A program made the position numbers and the translations under genes. From Homoserinibacter sp. GY 40078 (lineage in GTDB: Bacteria; Actinomycetota; Actinomycetes; Actinomycetales; Microbacteriaceae), in assembly GCF_008017545.1 (NCBI RefSeq), contig NZ_VRTZ01000001.1, positions 558,001 through 622,000 of the forward strand: a stretch of 64,000 nt of DNA, given 5' to 3'. This document shows positions 18,401-25,878 of the stretch, piece after piece. The notes below the pieces were generated by a model, which was not told the DNA's origin, did not search any database, and saw only the letters and a list, made by a program, of their open reading frames with translations. How positions within the stretch are numbered: position 1 is the first letter of the stretch; each line of letters starts with the position of its first letter.

Positions 18401-18892
18401 TCGGAGTTCGGCACCGTGCGCGACGTGACCGGCCTCACCGCCGAGCGCAATGCGTTCCGCTACCGCGCCCTGCCGGTGACGGTGCGTGCCGAGGCCGGAG
18501 CGGATGCCGTCGAGGTCGCACGGGTCGCACTCGCGGGCCTGCTGAGCGGCTCGCAGGTGACCCTCTCGACCGCCGCCGTGCTGTCGCCGTCCGAGCTGGA
18601 GGCGCTGCGAGCCGCCGGGGTCGACGTGCGCTCGGAGGACGCGACGGCGTTCGTACGCGAGGCCGCGCGGCTTCGCGATACCCGCATCCGCCTGATCGGT
18701 GGACGCGCGGATGAGCTGCTGACCTCGCTCGGCGGTCGCCCCGACATCGCGGTCTACGACGGCCCGGTCACCGAGTCGGGTCGCGTCGAGCTGCTGCCGT
18801 TCCTGCGCGAGCAGGCCGTGTCGATCACGGCGCACCGCTTCGGCACGCCGAGCGTGCTCGTCGAGGCGCTGCCGCTCGTCGAGACCGCCTGA
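15413..18892 (+). CDS. putA: Bifunctional proline dehydrogenase / L-glutamate gamma-semialdehyde dehydrogenase
   Basis: A 1159-residue PutA. The proline dehydrogenase barrel is at about residues 90-430 (motifs YVSIKVSATVAPH, FVNLDMEEYKDLDLT, VRLVKGANLPMER) and oxidises proline to pyrroline-5-carboxylate with FAD. The aldehyde dehydrogenase domain is at about 500-960, with catalytic cysteine C759 in GQKCSAASL and ETSGKNSI upstream; it forms glutamate with NAD. No N-terminal ribbon-helix-helix repressor domain is present, so transcription must be controlled by another factor, probably the divergent LysR protein. A CATACT hexamer lies 7 bp before the GTG start, suggesting a leaderless mRNA; an alternative ATG is at 15422. 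Confidence 0.95.
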   Translation: MTSMTPASPASASPSAPDDEAVADAVVARVRKWLETAETLPVDPSAKRLAGLLRDPEGLDFAVGFVDGVIRPEDSRVAARTLARLAKRPPRFLAWPLRTALRIGGMLAPVLPGIVVPIARSVLRGMVAHLVIDANDPGLGRALRRIRARGARPNVNLLGEAVLGAHEAGRRLDGTRRLLARDDVDYVSIKVSATVAPHSPWAFDEAVDDIVEALTPLFEQAAAATPAKFVNLDMEEYKDLDLTIAVFQRILDQEALRGLEAGIVLQAYLPDALGAYLRLREWAHARRAAGGAGIKVRLVKGANLPMERVDASLHDWPLATWHSKQASDTNYKRILDVALRPENIADVRLGVAGHNLFDLAYARHLATTRGVDDGIEIEMLLGMAPAQAEAVRRDVGGLLLYTPVVAASDFDSAIAYLIRRLEEGASSDNFMSAVFELASSEQLFARERDRFLASLADVDDVVPPPHRVQDRTRVPAAVEAGFHNAPDTDPAVAANRGWARAALDRSRSTTLGAGTVNVSAVPDAAAVDRVLTTAVAASTGWASRGADARAAILHRAGQLLEERRDAFIEIMAAEGGKTVDQSDPEVSEAIDFAHYYAERGRELDDLDGAEFVPAQVTLVVPPWNFPLAIPAGSTLAALASGSAVVFKPARRTARTAAVLAEALWDAGVPREVLQFVVLGGGEVSSGALGEELIADERVDQVILTGGYETAELFRTFRPGVKLLAETSGKNSIIVTPSADLDLAVRDVAYSAFGHAGQKCSAASLAILVGSVAESRRFREQLLDAVRSMPVGDAADPTNRMGPIIAPAEGKLLDALTRLAPGESWLLEPRRLDDEGRIWSPGIKSGVLPGSEFHLTEYFGPVLGIMHARTLDEALELQNAVDYGLTAGLHSLDAGEIARWIDRVEAGNLYVNRGTTGAIVQRQPFGGWKRSVVGPGAKAGGPNYLLGLGTVRPTAALEAVPALDPAADRIVEVFGARGSAAQAMLQRAAASDRRAWSSEFGTVRDVTGLTAERNAFRYRALPVTVRAEAGADAVEVARVALAGLLSGSQVTLSTAAVLSPSELEALRAAGVDVRSEDATAFVREAARLRDTRIRLIGGRADELLTSLGGRPDIAVYDGPVTESGRVELLPFLREQAVSITAHRFGTPSVLVEALPLVETA

Positions 18893-18932
18893 CGCGTCGC
18901 GCGGCGCGGGATCCGCTGCTCGGGTTGCCGGG

Positions 18933-20117
18933 CTACTCGGCGGCGGATTCCGCGAGCCGCGTCCACGCGAGCTCGGCGAGCAGGGCGGCGTGGTCGCCGA
19001 GCAGGCTGTCGTCGAACATGGCCCCGGGTGAGTGCATCGGGGCGGTCGCGCCGTCGGCCTGAACCCCGAGGAACACGAGCGCACCGGGCACCCGTTCGAG
19101 CACGTAGGCGAAGTCCTCCGATGCCATCCCCGGCTCCGGCAACCGCACGGCGCGGTCGCCGTAGCGGGCGTCGAGCACCTCGAACACGCGCCCGGTCTCG
19201 GTCGGGTCGTTGACGGTGACGGGGTAGGAGTCGATGAACTCGACCGTCATGGTGCAGCCGTGCGCTTCGCCGATCGCCGTGACGAGTCGAGGCAGTTCGC
19301 TGCGGATGAGGTCGAGCGCGGCGGGCGAGAGCGTGCGGATGTTCGCCTCCAGCTCGACGGACGCGGCGAGCACGTTGCTGGCTGCGGAGTCGGAGGCGAG
19401 TCGGGTGACGGAGATGACGGCGGGGTCGATCGCCGGGATGCGGCGGGCGGCGAACGCCTGCACCGCGAGCACGATCTCCGCGGCGACCGGCACGGGGTCG
19501 ATCGCGTTCTGCGGGTAGGCGGCGTGCCCGCCGGTGCCCTCGACGCGCACGCGCATGGCGCTCGCGCTCGCCATGATCGGACCGGGCCGGGTGACGGCGG
19601 TGCCGTACGGAGTCACGCAGTCGACGTGGATCGCGTAGGCGGCGACGGGCGCCTCGCCCGCGGCCTCCAGGACACCCTCGTCGATCATGTACCGCGCACC
19701 GGCGAACCCTTCCTCACCCGGCTGGAACATGAACACGACCGTCCCGGGGAGCTCGTCGCGGCGGGCGGCGAGCATCCGCGCAGCACCCACGAGCCCCGCC
19801 ATGTGGAGGTCGTGCCCGCACGCGTGCATGGTGCCCTCGACGGAGGCGAAGGGCAGCCCGGTCGCCTCAGTCACGGGGAGTCCGTCCATGTCGGAGCGCA
19901 GCAGCACGACCGGACCCGGACGCCCTCCGCGCAGCACCGCCGTGATCGAGGTGAGCTCGCGCCCGGTGGTGATCTCGAGCCCGAGCCCGTCGATCGCCTC
20001 CAGCAGTGCGGCCTGCGTGCGCGGCAGGTGCAGCCCGACCTCGGGGTGGCCGTGCAGCCGACGGCGGAGCTCCACGAGTTCCGCCGCGAGCGCGGCGTCG
20101 GCGGTGAATGAGGTCAC
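18933..20117 (-). CDS. M20 family metallopeptidase (IAA-amino acid hydrolase-like amidohydrolase)
   Basis: A 394-residue M20D amidohydrolase. The metal-binding ACGHDLHMAGL motif is near residue 100, and the catalytic EEGFAGARYMIDEG stretch near 135 is followed by the family's HVDC and GPIMASAS region. Members cleave N-acyl amino acids, hippurate or amidohydrolase-like amide bonds using two divalent metals; no signal peptide is present. The GTG start at 20117 is preceded by a GAGGAG Shine-Dalgarno sequence about 8 bp upstream; a longer frame lacks one. It ends 40 bp after the convergent putA gene. The proximity to amide uptake genes suggests a scavenging role. Confidence 0.88.
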   Translation of the reverse strand: MTSFTADAALAAELVELRRRLHGHPEVGLHLPRTQAALLEAIDGLGLEITTGRELTSITAVLRGGRPGPVVLLRSDMDGLPVTEATGLPFASVEGTMHACGHDLHMAGLVGAARMLAARRDELPGTVVFMFQPGEEGFAGARYMIDEGVLEAAGEAPVAAYAIHVDCVTPYGTAVTRPGPIMASASAMRVRVEGTGGHAAYPQNAIDPVPVAAEIVLAVQAFAARRIPAIDPAVISVTRLASDSAASNVLAASVELEANIRTLSPAALDLIRSELPRLVTAIGEAHGCTMTVEFIDSYPVTVNDPTETGRVFEVLDARYGDRAVRLPEPGMASEDFAYVLERVPGALVFLGVQADGATAPMHSPGAMFDDSLLGDHAALLAELAWTRLAESAAE

Positions 20118-20225
20118 GTGCGATCTCCTCTCCGCCCGCCGGGCATGGATCGGCAGACAGATGCCTCCCACGCTAGGAACGCCCCGCCGACGCGACCAGG
20201 GCGCACCGCCACATCCCGTGCGCGA

Positions 20226-21470
20226 TTACTGTGCGCATCCCACAGCGCGCGGTCGCGGTCGGGTGCCCGCGAAGGTTCGAACACGTCCGAGGACCTGCTC
20301 CGGAAGCGCCTCGATCTCCTCTGTCGCGCCCACCTCGCTGATGGCCGCAGCCGTTCGGTCGATGACGTCGTCGACCACGGAGGCGGCACGAGCGGGCGAC
20401 ATGCCCCAACTCTGGCCTTCGAGGACGAGGTGCTCGCGGGTGATGTACCGAAGGTCGACCTGTCCGGCGATGGCGTGGCCGGCGTGACGGTACTGGCCGA
20501 GGAAGAAGACGGGGGCGACGTCGTACAGCGGGGTGAGGCTGTAGTTGGCGTCGGCGCCGATCGCGAGGGAGTAGTTCTTCGAGTGGGCATCGCCGTTTCC
20601 GATGGTGGCGTTGAAGGTCACCTGTTCGAGAAGCTCGACGAGAAAGTCACGGGGACGGAGGGCATTCTGGGAACCGAGTTCGGCGATCGAACGCAGTCGC
20701 GACTGGTCGCGGAGCGTGCTCTCGTACTTCGACGACGGAGCGAGCCCGAGCGCCTGAGCGAAGTCTTCCTGATGGGTTCGGCCATCAGCGCTTCGGTCGA
20801 ATCGTTCGACGACGATCGCGGCTCGCCCGTCGAAATCGTGGAGCTCTGTACGCGCTGCCGGAAGACCCGCTCGCGCGGCGACGGTCATCGCCCAGTGCTC
20901 GGCATGCACCAGATGCTGCGGGCCGCCGGTCGAGAGAGGTTGAGGCTTGACGATGTGAGTTGACATCGCGCCGTCAGTTGGCCAGGCCCAGCGCCCGTCG
21001 TCCCGGGTAAGGAGCACCTTGGCCTGGATGCCCCCAAGTGAAGCGGTGAGCGGTTCATTGTCAGGCGGGGTGAGAGTCGGAAGTGCGACGACGAGGGCAT
21101 CGACTTCGGCGCCGGTGAGGGGGATCAGGTGACCCGTACCCGGTGGTTCCGGGTCGCGGGTGAACTGAACGGCACCGGCGCATTCGACACCGATGTGTGC
21201 GAGGAGGTCGAAGGCCGATCGCGCTTGGTACTCGCGGTCCAAGTCGGCCCGCACTTGACCCTCGGGGAGCAGCCCCTCAAGGAAGGCGTCGAGCGCTGGG
21301 CCTTCGACGCGGGCCCTCTCGAGCGGCAACGACAGGCTCAACGGCCGAGCGCCTTCCCCGTAGCGATCGAATATGTCGGCGTCGTAGCGGAGGCGGACGG
21401 CCCCATTTCTCAGCTGCTCGAGTTCGCCCTGGTGCTCTCCCCGTAGCCACAGGTGGAGGATGTCGTTCAT
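20226..21470 (-). CDS. hipA: HipA-type serine/threonine kinase toxin
   Basis: A 414-residue HipA family kinase, near the usual length of about 440. An N-terminal HipA domain with SLGGIQAK (residues 144-151) is followed by THIVKP (171-176), ERFDR (222-226), the catalytic GNGDAHSKN (291-299, catalytic Asp294) and TPLYDV with the metal-binding Asp317. In E. coli HipA phosphorylates glutamyl-tRNA synthetase and causes growth arrest. All catalytic positions seem intact. Its ATG overlaps the stop of the antitoxin gene by 4 bp, so the pair is translationally coupled. It is transcribed away from tRNA-Leu towards the M20 gene. Confidence 0.93.
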   Translation of the reverse strand: MNDILHLWLRGEHQGELEQLRNGAVRLRYDADIFDRYGEGARPLSLSLPLERARVEGPALDAFLEGLLPEGQVRADLDREYQARSAFDLLAHIGVECAGAVQFTRDPEPPGTGHLIPLTGAEVDALVVALPTLTPPDNEPLTASLGGIQAKVLLTRDDGRWAWPTDGAMSTHIVKPQPLSTGGPQHLVHAEHWAMTVAARAGLPAARTELHDFDGRAAIVVERFDRSADGRTHQEDFAQALGLAPSSKYESTLRDQSRLRSIAELGSQNALRPRDFLVELLEQVTFNATIGNGDAHSKNYSLAIGADANYSLTPLYDVAPVFFLGQYRHAGHAIAGQVDLRYITREHLVLEGQSWGMSPARAASVVDDVIDRTAAAISEVGATEEIEALPEQVLGRVRTFAGTRPRPRAVGCAQ

Positions 21471-21721
21471 CCGACGCCCAGCTCCGCGCCCCGCGGAACG
21501 ACGATCAGCTCGTAGCCGAGCTCGCCGAGAACGGTGATCGCCGTGGCGAGCGAGACGTCTGCCCCCTGCTCGAGCCGCTGGATGGTCGATCGCGAGATCG
21601 TGGTCTCGTCGGCGAGTTGAAATTGGGTGACGGTGGCGGCTCGACGTATCGACTTGATCGCGCGGCCGAGATCTTTCGGAGCGCGAGCTCGGTACCAACG
21701 CGGCTTCGGTGGGTTCTCCAT
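21467..21721 (-). CDS. hipB: HipB-type XRE family antitoxin
   Basis: An 84-residue XRE helix-turn-helix protein. The HTH runs from about residue 20 to 65 (DLGRAIKSIRRAATVTQFQLADETTISRS split over the recognition helix TTISRSTIQRLEQ). It should neutralise HipA and repress its own operon by binding the two palindromes immediately upstream. The ATG at 21721 is preceded by GAGAGG; a longer in-frame start at 21787 would run through the operator and is unlikely. Confidence 0.9.
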   Translation of the reverse strand: MENPPKPRWYRARAPKDLGRAIKSIRRAATVTQFQLADETTISRSTIQRLEQGADVSLATAITVLGELGYELIVVPRGAELGVG

Positions 21722-21761
21722 CACGCGCCTCTCATCTGATGCATCGGCATGTAGGCGGCAA

Positions 21762-21781
21762 ATGCCTCGTATGCGAGGCAT
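21762..21781. promoter_or_regulatory. hipBA operator, site 1
   Basis: ATGCCTCG and CGAGGCAT flank TATG in a perfect 20-bp palindrome 41 bp upstream of hipB. It shares its arms with a second copy 38 bp further upstream. Confidence 0.75.
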
Positions 21782-21786
21782 GGGCA

Positions 21787-21792
21787 ATCATA
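21787..21792 (-). promoter_or_regulatory. hipBA -10 element
   Basis: On the minus strand this reads TATGAT, a good -10 hexamer lying between the two operator palindromes, so that binding at either one would block RNA polymerase. No convincing -35 was seen. Confidence 0.55.
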
Positions 21793-21799
21793 CCGCGAA

Positions 21800-21819
21800 A
21801 TGCCTCCGATGTGAGGCAT
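21800..21819. promoter_or_regulatory. hipBA operator, site 2
   Basis: ATGCCTC and GAGGCAT flank CGATGT. The arms match site 1 apart from the innermost base. The centres of the two sites are 38 bp apart, which would place bound HipB dimers on roughly related faces of the helix. Confidence 0.72.
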
Positions 21820-21836
21820 TCACGAACCGGTGATCT

Positions 21837-22220
21837 TCAGTCCCGCGGCTCGACCCGCAGCGTCACCGCGTGCATCGCGGGCCCGATCACCGTGTCGAGG
21901 ATCCGCTTCTCGTAGCGCGCGTACTTCTTCAGGTACGCCGCATCGATGGCGGCCTGCTCAGGGGCATCGGGGGCGATCTGCGCGAACGTCACGTCGCGCT
22001 CACCGCCGGCGAAGCGGATGCGGCCGTTCCCCCTCGCGAGCGCGCGCCGGTACCAGCCGTTGCGCGGCCCGTACGCGGAGCGCACATAGAAGTGGCCGCC
22101 CGCGGCGACTCCCCAGATCGTCACGAACGGGCGAAGACTGCCGTCCGGCCGTACCGAGCTGACCTCGATCTCGTCGCCCGCATCGACGGATGCCAGCTCC
22201 GCCTCATCCCAACCGCTCAC
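21837..22220 (-). CDS. DUF2255 family protein
   Basis: A 127-residue protein matching the DUF2255 pattern: an N-terminal WDEAELASVDAGDEIEV-like start, then DGSLRPFVTIWGV, YVRSAYGPRNGWYRRAL and a lysine-rich C-terminus. The fold resembles the split barrel of flavin/deazaflavin-dependent nitroreductase-like proteins, but the function is unknown. The GTG at 22220 is preceded by a GAGGGGGC Shine-Dalgarno-like sequence; the longer frame has no family similarity. It is transcribed towards hipB with its stop beside the hipBA operators. Confidence 0.82.
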   Translation of the reverse strand: MSGWDEAELASVDAGDEIEVSSVRPDGSLRPFVTIWGVAAGGHFYVRSAYGPRNGWYRRALARGNGRIRFAGGERDVTFAQIAPDAPEQAAIDAAYLKKYARYEKRILDTVIGPAMHAVTLRVEPRD

Positions 22221-22383
22221 GTCGTCCGCCCCCTCCGCGCCTCTCGGCACGCGCCTCGACGCTACGCCGCGCGCGCGGCGACCGCTGGGTCCGAGATCCG
22301 CTCGCGCGTCAGCCGCGCGTGCCGGTGGTGACGACGAGCGCGATGCTCGTGTCCGCCATCCGCCAGCGCCTCGCCCCTCATTG

Positions 22384-23628
22384 TCAGCACCCACCCGTGG
22401 TGTCGTACACCTGACCGCCGGGGTTAGCGTCGGTCCACATCGTTATCCAGCACTTCTTGGGAACGGTCCAGTGCCGGTCGCGACTCAGCACGGTCTGGTA
22501 GGTGTTGCCAGCTGTGTTCGGCCAGTCTCCAAGTGCGACACCCATGCAGTCCGTGAGAGCCATCCATGCCCCGAAAGTAGTGCAGTAGTAGCTACTCACA
22601 GCTTGGTTGGTGGCGCTTACTTCAGACGTGGCGTCGTAACCCTTAGGGGCATCGATGACGAAGATCACGCCGTACGCACCGTTGACGTACTGGATGTTGT
22701 GCGGATAACGGAGTCCGATGGCGAACGAGGAGGTGTCGCAGCGGTCGAACAGATCGTTGTAGTCGGCGTACGCGCCGAGGCTCGATGGAACTGTCACTCC
22801 GTCGGGTCGGATCGCCTTCCAGTTCCAGTTCTCGTTGGCCGCGGCAAGGTGCTTCTTGTAGTCGTCCTTGGTGATGCCGGTTGACGTCTTGCAGCTCCCT
22901 CGGTTACCTACAAGTGCGCCGCTCGAGACATCTCGAAGGTTCACCTCGAACTCGACTCCGTAGAGCGACGGCACGTTCGCCGGCGTCTGCGTACCAAGCC
23001 ACCAGTAGGACGAGACGAACGTCACCTTGTTCGCGGTGTAGTTGAGCACCTGTACCTCTGCCTGCGACGGCATCCAGGGAGCGCGATTCGCCGAGTAATT
23101 GGTTGCCGCGACTCGCCCTGACGAACTCGCCTCCTGGCCGAGCGGGGGAGTGCGCAACGACTCAATCGCACTACTGAATACTGCCGGCGCAGGAACGAAG
23201 GGGTCGTCCCCAACCTCAATCACGTCGGCGGTCGGGTAGGTCGCACTTCGTGCAGCGAATTCACTGTCGTCAGGGACGGTCGTCGCGACGATCAGGCCGA
23301 CCGCCGCCGGCGCTGTTCCGTAGTCGGCCGTGAACTCGGAGTTGAACGCGGCTGCGGAGACGCCCGATCCGAAGTAGTACTCGCCAACCAGTTCCGGATT
23401 CTCGTACCGGATGCCAAGAACCTCACCGCTATACCCCGCGGCTTGGGCGACCGCCGCGGTGAAGGTGATGGGAGTCGAGAACGCGATGAGAGCAGTCGTC
23501 GGATCGCCTGGGCCCGGTGCCATGGACAATCCCGGATCTTCCTCGTCTGCAGCGACTGGTGAAGGCAAGATGAGAGCCACCGCGATAGCAGCAGCGGCCG
23601 CCGATCCGATTACTCGTAGTCGAGTCAT
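22384..23628 (-). CDS. Secreted protein of unknown function, six cysteines
   Basis: A 414-residue protein not recognised as any known family. A Sec signal peptide is clear: MTRLRVIG, a hydrophobic Ala-rich core, and a likely cut after PVAA near residue 27. The mature protein is rich in Tyr, Trp, Asn, Ser and Thr, and has six cysteines, all in the C-terminal half (in GSCKT, DRCDT, YYCTT, TDCMG, KKCWI and the terminal GGC), consistent with three disulfides. There is no obvious wall anchor, lipobox or catalytic motif. Base composition is visibly less GC-rich than the flanking genes. Its ATG overlaps the stop of the membrane-protein gene upstream by 4 bp, so the two are an operon. Confidence 0.8.
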   Translation of the reverse strand: MTRLRVIGSAAAAAIAVALILPSPVAADEEDPGLSMAPGPGDPTTALIAFSTPITFTAAVAQAAGYSGEVLGIRYENPELVGEYYFGSGVSAAAFNSEFTADYGTAPAAVGLIVATTVPDDSEFAARSATYPTADVIEVGDDPFVPAPAVFSSAIESLRTPPLGQEASSSGRVAATNYSANRAPWMPSQAEVQVLNYTANKVTFVSSYWWLGTQTPANVPSLYGVEFEVNLRDVSSGALVGNRGSCKTSTGITKDDYKKHLAAANENWNWKAIRPDGVTVPSSLGAYADYNDLFDRCDTSSFAIGLRYPHNIQYVNGAYGVIFVIDAPKGYDATSEVSATNQAVSSYYCTTFGAWMALTDCMGVALGDWPNTAGNTYQTVLSRDRHWTVPKKCWITMWTDANPGGQVYDTTGGC

Positions 23629-24014
23629 GCGTTGTCTCCTTTCGACGTTCGATCGCGAGGGAAGGACAAGGCGAAACCACCGATAGAAACACCGCCAAGG
23701 GCCAGAGCCGCGACCAAGATCACAGAAAAGCCTGGCGGCGGTCCGATCGCGACGCGGCCGCCCCCGAGTCCGGGGTACGTGCACTTCATACCGGTGGGCC
23801 AGAGCTGCCAGCCGCCTTCGATGTCGAGGCTGCCGGGAACTGCCCCGACGTTCTCGATTTCGTCCGCTGAGACCTGCGCGCAGATGTGTCCAGCCTCTCG
23901 GTTGACGTACGCATCGCCAGCGACGACTACCGCGCCCATGATGGCGAGAAAGCCGGCGGCAATTGCCACTCCGAGCGCGGCAGGCGAGCGCAATCGGCGG
24001 GCTTTCTCGCTCAA
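23625..24014 (-). CDS. Small membrane protein of unknown function
   Basis: A 129-residue protein with two predicted transmembrane helices, at about 12-36 and about 93-118, and an extracytoplasmic middle of about 55 residues with two cysteines (HICAQ and MKCTY). The start is probably TTG at 24014, preceded by an AGAGG Shine-Dalgarno sequence about 7 bp upstream. It is translationally coupled to the secreted-protein gene that follows and shares its less GC-rich composition. It may export, anchor or protect against the secreted partner, but that is speculation. Confidence 0.7.
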   Translation of the reverse strand: MSEKARRLRSPAALGVAIAAGFLAIMGAVVVAGDAYVNREAGHICAQVSADEIENVGAVPGSLDIEGGWQLWPTGMKCTYPGLGGGRVAIGPPPGFSVILVAALALGGVSIGGFALSFPRDRTSKGDNA

Positions 24015-24328
24015 CGGATCCTCTTGAGGGCGCTGACGTCCCTTCCATTTCGCGTGGCAGCCGGAGGGTGGTCACGGACTGGTCTGTGCACCCCCGTGGT
24101 CAGGCAATCGCGGATCATAGATTCGAGCCCCCCTCGTTTCATCCACCATCGCACGCGGGTCCGCGGAGCGCAACGCCCCGAAGGCTGCTGACCCATCCAT
24201 CCGGCTCAACGCGCTCGAACCAGCTGGGGAGAGAAGGGAGGGGAGAACGACCGCGAAAGGGCGATGAAGTGTCCGAGACTCCCCAAGATGTCGGAACAAT
24301 CTCGACGAGACAGAAAAGCACCACTCAA
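24015..24328. other. Intergenic region of 314 bp next to tRNA-Leu
   Basis: No gene was found here. It holds a probable minus-strand promoter for the two-gene operon to the left, an untranslated leader of about 90 nt, and at its right edge the tRNA-Leu terminator. The stretch resembling a T-arm near 24120 is not part of a complete tRNA. No attachment-site repeat of the tRNA 3' end was recognised by eye. Confidence 0.6.
24114..24142 (-). promoter_or_regulatory. Promoter for the membrane/secreted protein operon
   Basis: On the minus strand, ATGAAA (24142-24137) is followed after exactly 17 bp by TATGAT (24119-24114), a near-consensus sigma-70-type promoter about 90 nt ahead of the TTG start. 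Confidence 0.6.
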
Positions 24329-24334
24329 TGGTGC
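24314..24334 (-). terminator. Intrinsic terminator of tRNA-Leu
   Basis: On the minus strand GCACCA, a TTGAG loop and TGGTGC form a 6-bp stem followed by TTTTCT. The 5' arm of the stem is the 3' end of the tRNA, including the CCA, so termination and tRNA end share sequence. Confidence 0.65.
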
Positions 24335-24415
24335 GCGAGGGGGGACTTGAACCCCCACGCCCTTGCGGGCACTGGCACCTGAAGCCAGCGCGTCTGCCAA
24401 TTCCGCCACTCGCGC
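24329..24415 (-). tRNA. tRNA-Leu (anticodon CAG)
   Basis: An 87-nt class II tRNA. The acceptor stem GCGCGAG pairs with CTCGCGC, the discriminator is A and CCA is encoded. The anticodon stem-loop reads CTGGCTTCAGGTGCCAG with CAG anticodon, followed by a long variable arm and the T-loop GGTTCAAGTCC. A tRNA-Leu beside fhaA is the conserved actinobacterial arrangement. Confidence 0.97.
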
Positions 24416-24649
24416 GCAGACCCGACACAGCGGGTCAGCCAAGCGAGACTACCACGGAGCGACTGCATGGCCGCGCCCGCGCGAAACGGGCCGAATCCGA
24501 GGCGGTGCACCGACCGTTCCGCTCCGCGAATCCATCCACAGCCGGAGCCGACATCGCCGCTCGGCTGAGGCTCCACGCGGGTGAGCCGACTACCATCGGA
24601 TAGTCCGAACGCACCCGGAGAAGCCGTGGCGCCTGCCGAGAGGAGACCC

Positions 24650-25351
24650 TTGGGGATTCTCGACGAGTTCGAGAAGGGCTTGGAACGCGTCGTCAACGGC
24701 GCGTTCGCCAAGACCTTCAAGAGCGGGCTGCAACCGCTCGAGGTCACCGCGGCCCTGCGCCGCGAGCTCGACACCCGGGCGGCGGTCGTGTCGCGCGAGC
24801 GCATCCTCGTGCCCAACCGGTTCACGGTGCGGCTGTCGCCGAGCGACCACGAGCGCATGACCGGTCTCGGCCCCGCGCTCATCGACGAGTTCACGCAGCT
24901 CGTGCAGCAGCACGCAACCGCCCAGCACTACTCGTTCGCGGGGGGCATCGAGATCCGCCTCGAGCGCGACCCGTCGCTCACGCAGGGCATCGTGCGCATC
25001 GACTCCGAGAACGTCAAGGGCGCTGTCGTGTGGACGCCCGTGCTCGACATCGGCGGCACCCGCCATCCGCTCACGAAGGGCCGCACCGTCATCGGTCGCG
25101 GGTCGGATGCCGACATCACCCTCGACGACTCCGGCACCTCCCGCAAGCACGTCGAGATCCTGTGGGACGGTACGCGCGGCCAGGTGACCGACCTGGGCTC
25201 CACGAACGGCTCGAAGCTCAACGGTCAGAAGGTCACGAAGGCCGTGTTGCAGCCCGACTCGGTGATCGAGATCGGCCGGACCCGTATCGTGTTCCGAGTG
25301 CTGGCGCAGTCCGCGGATCAGAACCAGGTCGCCGACGGGAGGTCGCGGTGA
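24650..25351 (+). CDS. fhaA: FhaA-like protein: DUF3662 and FHA domains
   Basis: A 233-residue protein with an N-terminal DUF3662 domain (ILDEFEKGLERVVNGAFAKTF onward, split as conserved in FhaA proteins) to about residue 125 and a C-terminal FHA domain with RGSDADITL, SRKHVE and STNGSKLNG. The FHA domain binds phosphothreonine on partners such as PknB-modified MviN/FhaA targets in cell-wall synthesis. The TTG at 24650 is preferred because homologues begin with GILDxFEKGLER and AGGAG lies just before it; an in-frame GTG at 24626 is an alternative. It lacks the long disordered linker of mycobacterial FhaA. First gene of the division/kinase operon. Confidence 0.9.
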   Translation: MGILDEFEKGLERVVNGAFAKTFKSGLQPLEVTAALRRELDTRAAVVSRERILVPNRFTVRLSPSDHERMTGLGPALIDEFTQLVQQHATAQHYSFAGGIEIRLERDPSLTQGIVRIDSENVKGAVVWTPVLDIGGTRHPLTKGRTVIGRGSDADITLDDSGTSRKHVEILWDGTRGQVTDLGSTNGSKLNGQKVTKAVLQPDSVIEIGRTRIVFRVLAQSADQNQVADGRSR

Positions 25352-25875
25352 GCGAGCTGACCCTTCTCGTGCTGCGGCTCGGGTTCCTCATCCTCATGTG
25401 GGCGTTCGTCTTCATGATCGTCTACGCCCTCCGTTCCGACCTGTTCGGTAACCGGGCGCGTAAGAAGATGCCGGAGCCGGCGACCGCCGAGGCCTACCCG
25501 TCCTCGCCCGTGCCTCCGCCGCCCGCACCGCCCGTGGCCGTGCTCCCCGAGCCGCACCGCGCAGCTCCCCACGCAGGTGCCGGCACCCCGCGCCGCCTCG
25601 TCATCACCTCGGGGCCCAAGGAGGGCCTGGAGGTCGAGCTGCCGCTCGAACAGCTCACCATCGGGCGCTCGAGCGAATCCGGCCTCGTGATCCGCGACGA
25701 CTACACCTCCACCCACCACGCCCGACTCATGCTCTGGAACGAGGAGTGGGTTATCCAAGACCTCGACTCCACCAACGGCACGTTCCTCGACGGCACCCGC
25801 GTCACCCTGCCCACCCCCGTGCGACCGGGTTCCACGGTCACCATCGGCACGACGAGCTTCGAGTTGCGGCGGTAG
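25348..25875 (+). CDS. fhaB: FhaB/FipA-type FHA domain protein
   Basis: A 175-residue protein: one N-terminal transmembrane helix (about 5-27), a Pro-rich linker, and a C-terminal FHA domain from about residue 90 (TIGRSSESGLVI, STHHARL, DSTNGTFLDG). It reads phosphothreonine marks at the cytoplasmic membrane and is linked to cell division in mycobacteria. The GTG start overlaps the fhaA stop by 4 bp, and it ends 3 bp before pstP. Confidence 0.93.
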   Translation: MSELTLLVLRLGFLILMWAFVFMIVYALRSDLFGNRARKKMPEPATAEAYPSSPVPPPPAPPVAVLPEPHRAAPHAGAGTPRRLVITSGPKEGLEVELPLEQLTIGRSSESGLVIRDDYTSTHHARLMLWNEEWVIQDLDSTNGTFLDGTRVTLPTPVRPGSTVTIGTTSFELRR

Positions 25876-25878
25876 CGC

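Noticed and set aside
22221-22383. Short minus-strand frame near 22360 as a small gene
   Set aside because: Only 16 codons, no conserved feature and no good Shine-Dalgarno sequence.
24110-24135. A stretch like a tRNA T-arm (GGCTCGAATC on the minus strand), possible tRNA remnant or att site
   Set aside because: No matching acceptor or anticodon arm and no repeat of the tRNA-Leu 3' end could be found by eye.
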